A DNA stretch of 40,929 bases from positions 1 through 40,929 of the forward strand of contig NZ_JAOSLC020000001.1 in assembly GCF_026191475.2 (NCBI RefSeq). The letters run 5' to 3'. Below the pieces are notes generated by a model that ran no database searches, was not told the origin of the DNA, and was given only the letters and a program-made list of their open reading frames with translations. Positions 39,859-40,929 of this stretch are shown here, in pieces. Both the position numbers and the translations under genes were made by a program. Within the stretch, counting starts at the first letter, position 1; each line of letters starts with the position of its first letter. The DNA comes from Polaribacter ponticola (lineage in GTDB: Bacteria > Bacteroidota > Bacteroidia > Flavobacteriales > Flavobacteriaceae).

Positions 39859-40224
39859 ATGAGTGAAATTAATTGGAAATTTACTACACCAGAAAGAGAA
39901 AATCTTACTTGGAATCAAACTTGGATGCAAGAAGATAAAGGTTTAATAAAAAACTATGAGATTGGTAGAAATTTAGCTATGAAGCAACCAGAATTAGCAG
40001 AAAAAGCCAAAAGAGGAGAGTTACCTACATTGAGTTATAAAGGAGGTTCTGATAAACAATTAAAATTAAAATCTAAGTATGGAGCATTAAACTATTTAGC
40101 TCAATGGCAAGCTTTACGTGGAGAAGATTTAAATATATATTTAGAAAAAGAAGTTGTTTTAACCTGTACTAAAACAGGTATTGAAGTAATTTTTACTATG
40201 GATTTAGAAAAACTTAAAAATTAA
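39859..40224 (+). CDS. Hypothetical protein of the rightward operon
   Basis: 121 aa, start MSEINWKFTTPERENLTWNQ, soluble, mixed fold. Follows the repressor and precedes the BRCT gene by four bases. No family recognised. Confidence 0.56.
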   Translation: MSEINWKFTTPERENLTWNQTWMQEDKGLIKNYEIGRNLAMKQPELAEKAKRGELPTLSYKGGSDKQLKLKSKYGALNYLAQWQALRGEDLNIYLEKEVVLTCTKTGIEVIFTMDLEKLKN

Positions 40225-40228
40225 AATA

Positions 40229-40678
40229 ATGAAATGGAAAAACAAATTGGATGATTTTATTAAACAATATGATGTTGGTGTAGATGATATTTTAGATTAT
40301 TGGTATGAAGAAGGTTTAATAAATAGTCCAGAAAGAACAAAAAAGAAAGTTAGCAGCTTTAGTTGGGAGATAGTTGCCCAAGGCGTAACTAAAAAATACT
40401 CTACTGACTTAAAGAAACCAAATCTTGATATTGAAGATAAGTCGCATCTATTTTATAATAAAAAAGTAGTTGTAACAGGTGTGTTTGAAAACTTTGGAAT
40501 GCGTAAAACTATAGCGCAAATGATTAAAGATGTAGGAGGAGATAATGATACTCATGTAACAAAAAAGACTGATTTTATTATTGCTGGGGAAGGAGCAGGG
40601 TGGAAAAAACTGGAACAAGCTAAAGATTTTGGAGTAAAGGTTTTAAGCGAACAAGAATTTATTGAATTATTTGAATAA
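40229..40678 (+). CDS. BRCT-domain protein
   Basis: 149 aa. N-terminal about 70 residues unknown; residues about 72-149 form a BRCT domain: HLFYNKKVVVTGVFENFGMR, IKDVGGDNDTHVTKKTDFII and GAGWKKLEQAKDFGVKVLSE, as in the C-terminus of NAD-dependent DNA ligase. It has no ligase domain. A BRCT protein in a lysogeny operon may bind DNA ends or nicks or a host repair protein. Confidence 0.82.
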   Translation: MKWKNKLDDFIKQYDVGVDDILDYWYEEGLINSPERTKKKVSSFSWEIVAQGVTKKYSTDLKKPNLDIEDKSHLFYNKKVVVTGVFENFGMRKTIAQMIKDVGGDNDTHVTKKTDFIIAGEGAGWKKLEQAKDFGVKVLSEQEFIELFE

Positions 40679-40770
40679 TGAAAATCACATTTAAACTTAC
40701 CGAAAATAAAGAAGGGAATTTATCAAAAGATATTGAAAAAGTGCTAAAAAATGAGGTTTCAAAAAAATAG
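40678..40770 (+). CDS. Mini-protein at the end of the rightward operon
   Basis: 30 aa (MKITFKLTENKEGNLSKDIE, then KVLKNEVSKK). The ATG overlaps the BRCT stop (TAATG), which argues for real translation. Function unknown. Confidence 0.42.
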   Translation: MKITFKLTENKEGNLSKDIEKVLKNEVSKK

Positions 40771-40816
40771 ATAAGCCGCAAACCTCTAATAACAAAGGAG
40801 AAAGTAGTTTTTAAAA

Positions 40817-40835
40817 CGTCTCATATTCGGCTCAA
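40817..40835. promoter_or_regulatory. Putative integrase arm-type site, right
   Basis: CGTCTCATATTCGGCTCAA, 15 of 19 identical to 71-89, same orientation, 82 bases inside the right core. Confidence 0.4.
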
Positions 40836-40917
40836 AAAACCTAAAAATAATAAAATTAGCCAATTGTAATTAATTGAAAAACAGCGATGTAAGGAGTAAT
40901 TGGGCAGGATATAAAGT

Positions 40918-40929
40918 CCAGTTCCCGCT
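40918..40929 (+). repeat. Right attachment-site core (attR)
   Basis: Second exact copy of CCAGTTCCCGCT. The preceding bases (GGCAGGATATAAAGT) differ from anything at the left end, as expected for the phage-derived half of the site. Confidence 0.8.

Overview
The window is one complete integrated prophage of about 40.9 kb. A 12-bp direct repeat, CCAGTTCCCGCT, stands at both ends (1-12 and 40918-40929). The DNA is strongly AT-rich and leaders lack clear Shine-Dalgarno sequences. Protein types (integrase family, portal and terminase type, CI-like repressor, YopX and DUF3850 proteins) point to a host in the Flavobacteriaceae (Bacteroidota), probably marine. That host call is inference, since no search could be run.

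Layout: 1-1296 holds the left attachment site and the tyrosine integrase. From 1293 to about 26.9 kb nearly everything is on the minus strand and is the late region. Read in transcription order (right to left) it encodes a protease-scaffold fusion, major capsid protein, tail-tube-like proteins, terminase, portal, fibre-like protein, a lysis cassette (membrane proteins, holin, M15 endolysin, candidate single-protein spanin), tape measure and tail-tip proteins. This region is cut into transcription units by repeated terminator plus promoter-like pairs with the box TTTARAATAGGACA (plus-strand form). Two of these units also carry a previously unrecognised structured 5' leader RNA, present in two copies with compensatory base changes.

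26.98-33.41 kb is accessory and is the most unusual part. A second tyrosine recombinase (27517-28374) abuts an array of about twelve small units. Each unit starts with GTT and is built from two imperfect palindromes whose sequences differ from unit to unit while the architecture stays constant. Each carries one tiny minus-strand gene. One 446-bp unit occurs twice, identical and with sharp edges at the GTT boundaries; another 320-bp unit is tandemly duplicated with breakpoints at ^TTA. This looks like an integron-type gene-cassette array served by a Xer-like rather than a classical IntI recombinase.

33.4-38.9 kb is the early region (primase-helicase, small early proteins, LuxR/GerE-type regulator). 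39.1-40.8 kb is the lysogeny switch and a rightward operon with a CI-like repressor and a BRCT-domain protein, followed by the right attachment site.

At least seven genes are broken at A or T homopolymers, including the tape measure, the primase and the repressor. Six are restored by one extra base and one by one fewer. This is either homopolymer miscalling, genuine decay or, for three sites with canonical heptamers, programmed -1 frameshifting.
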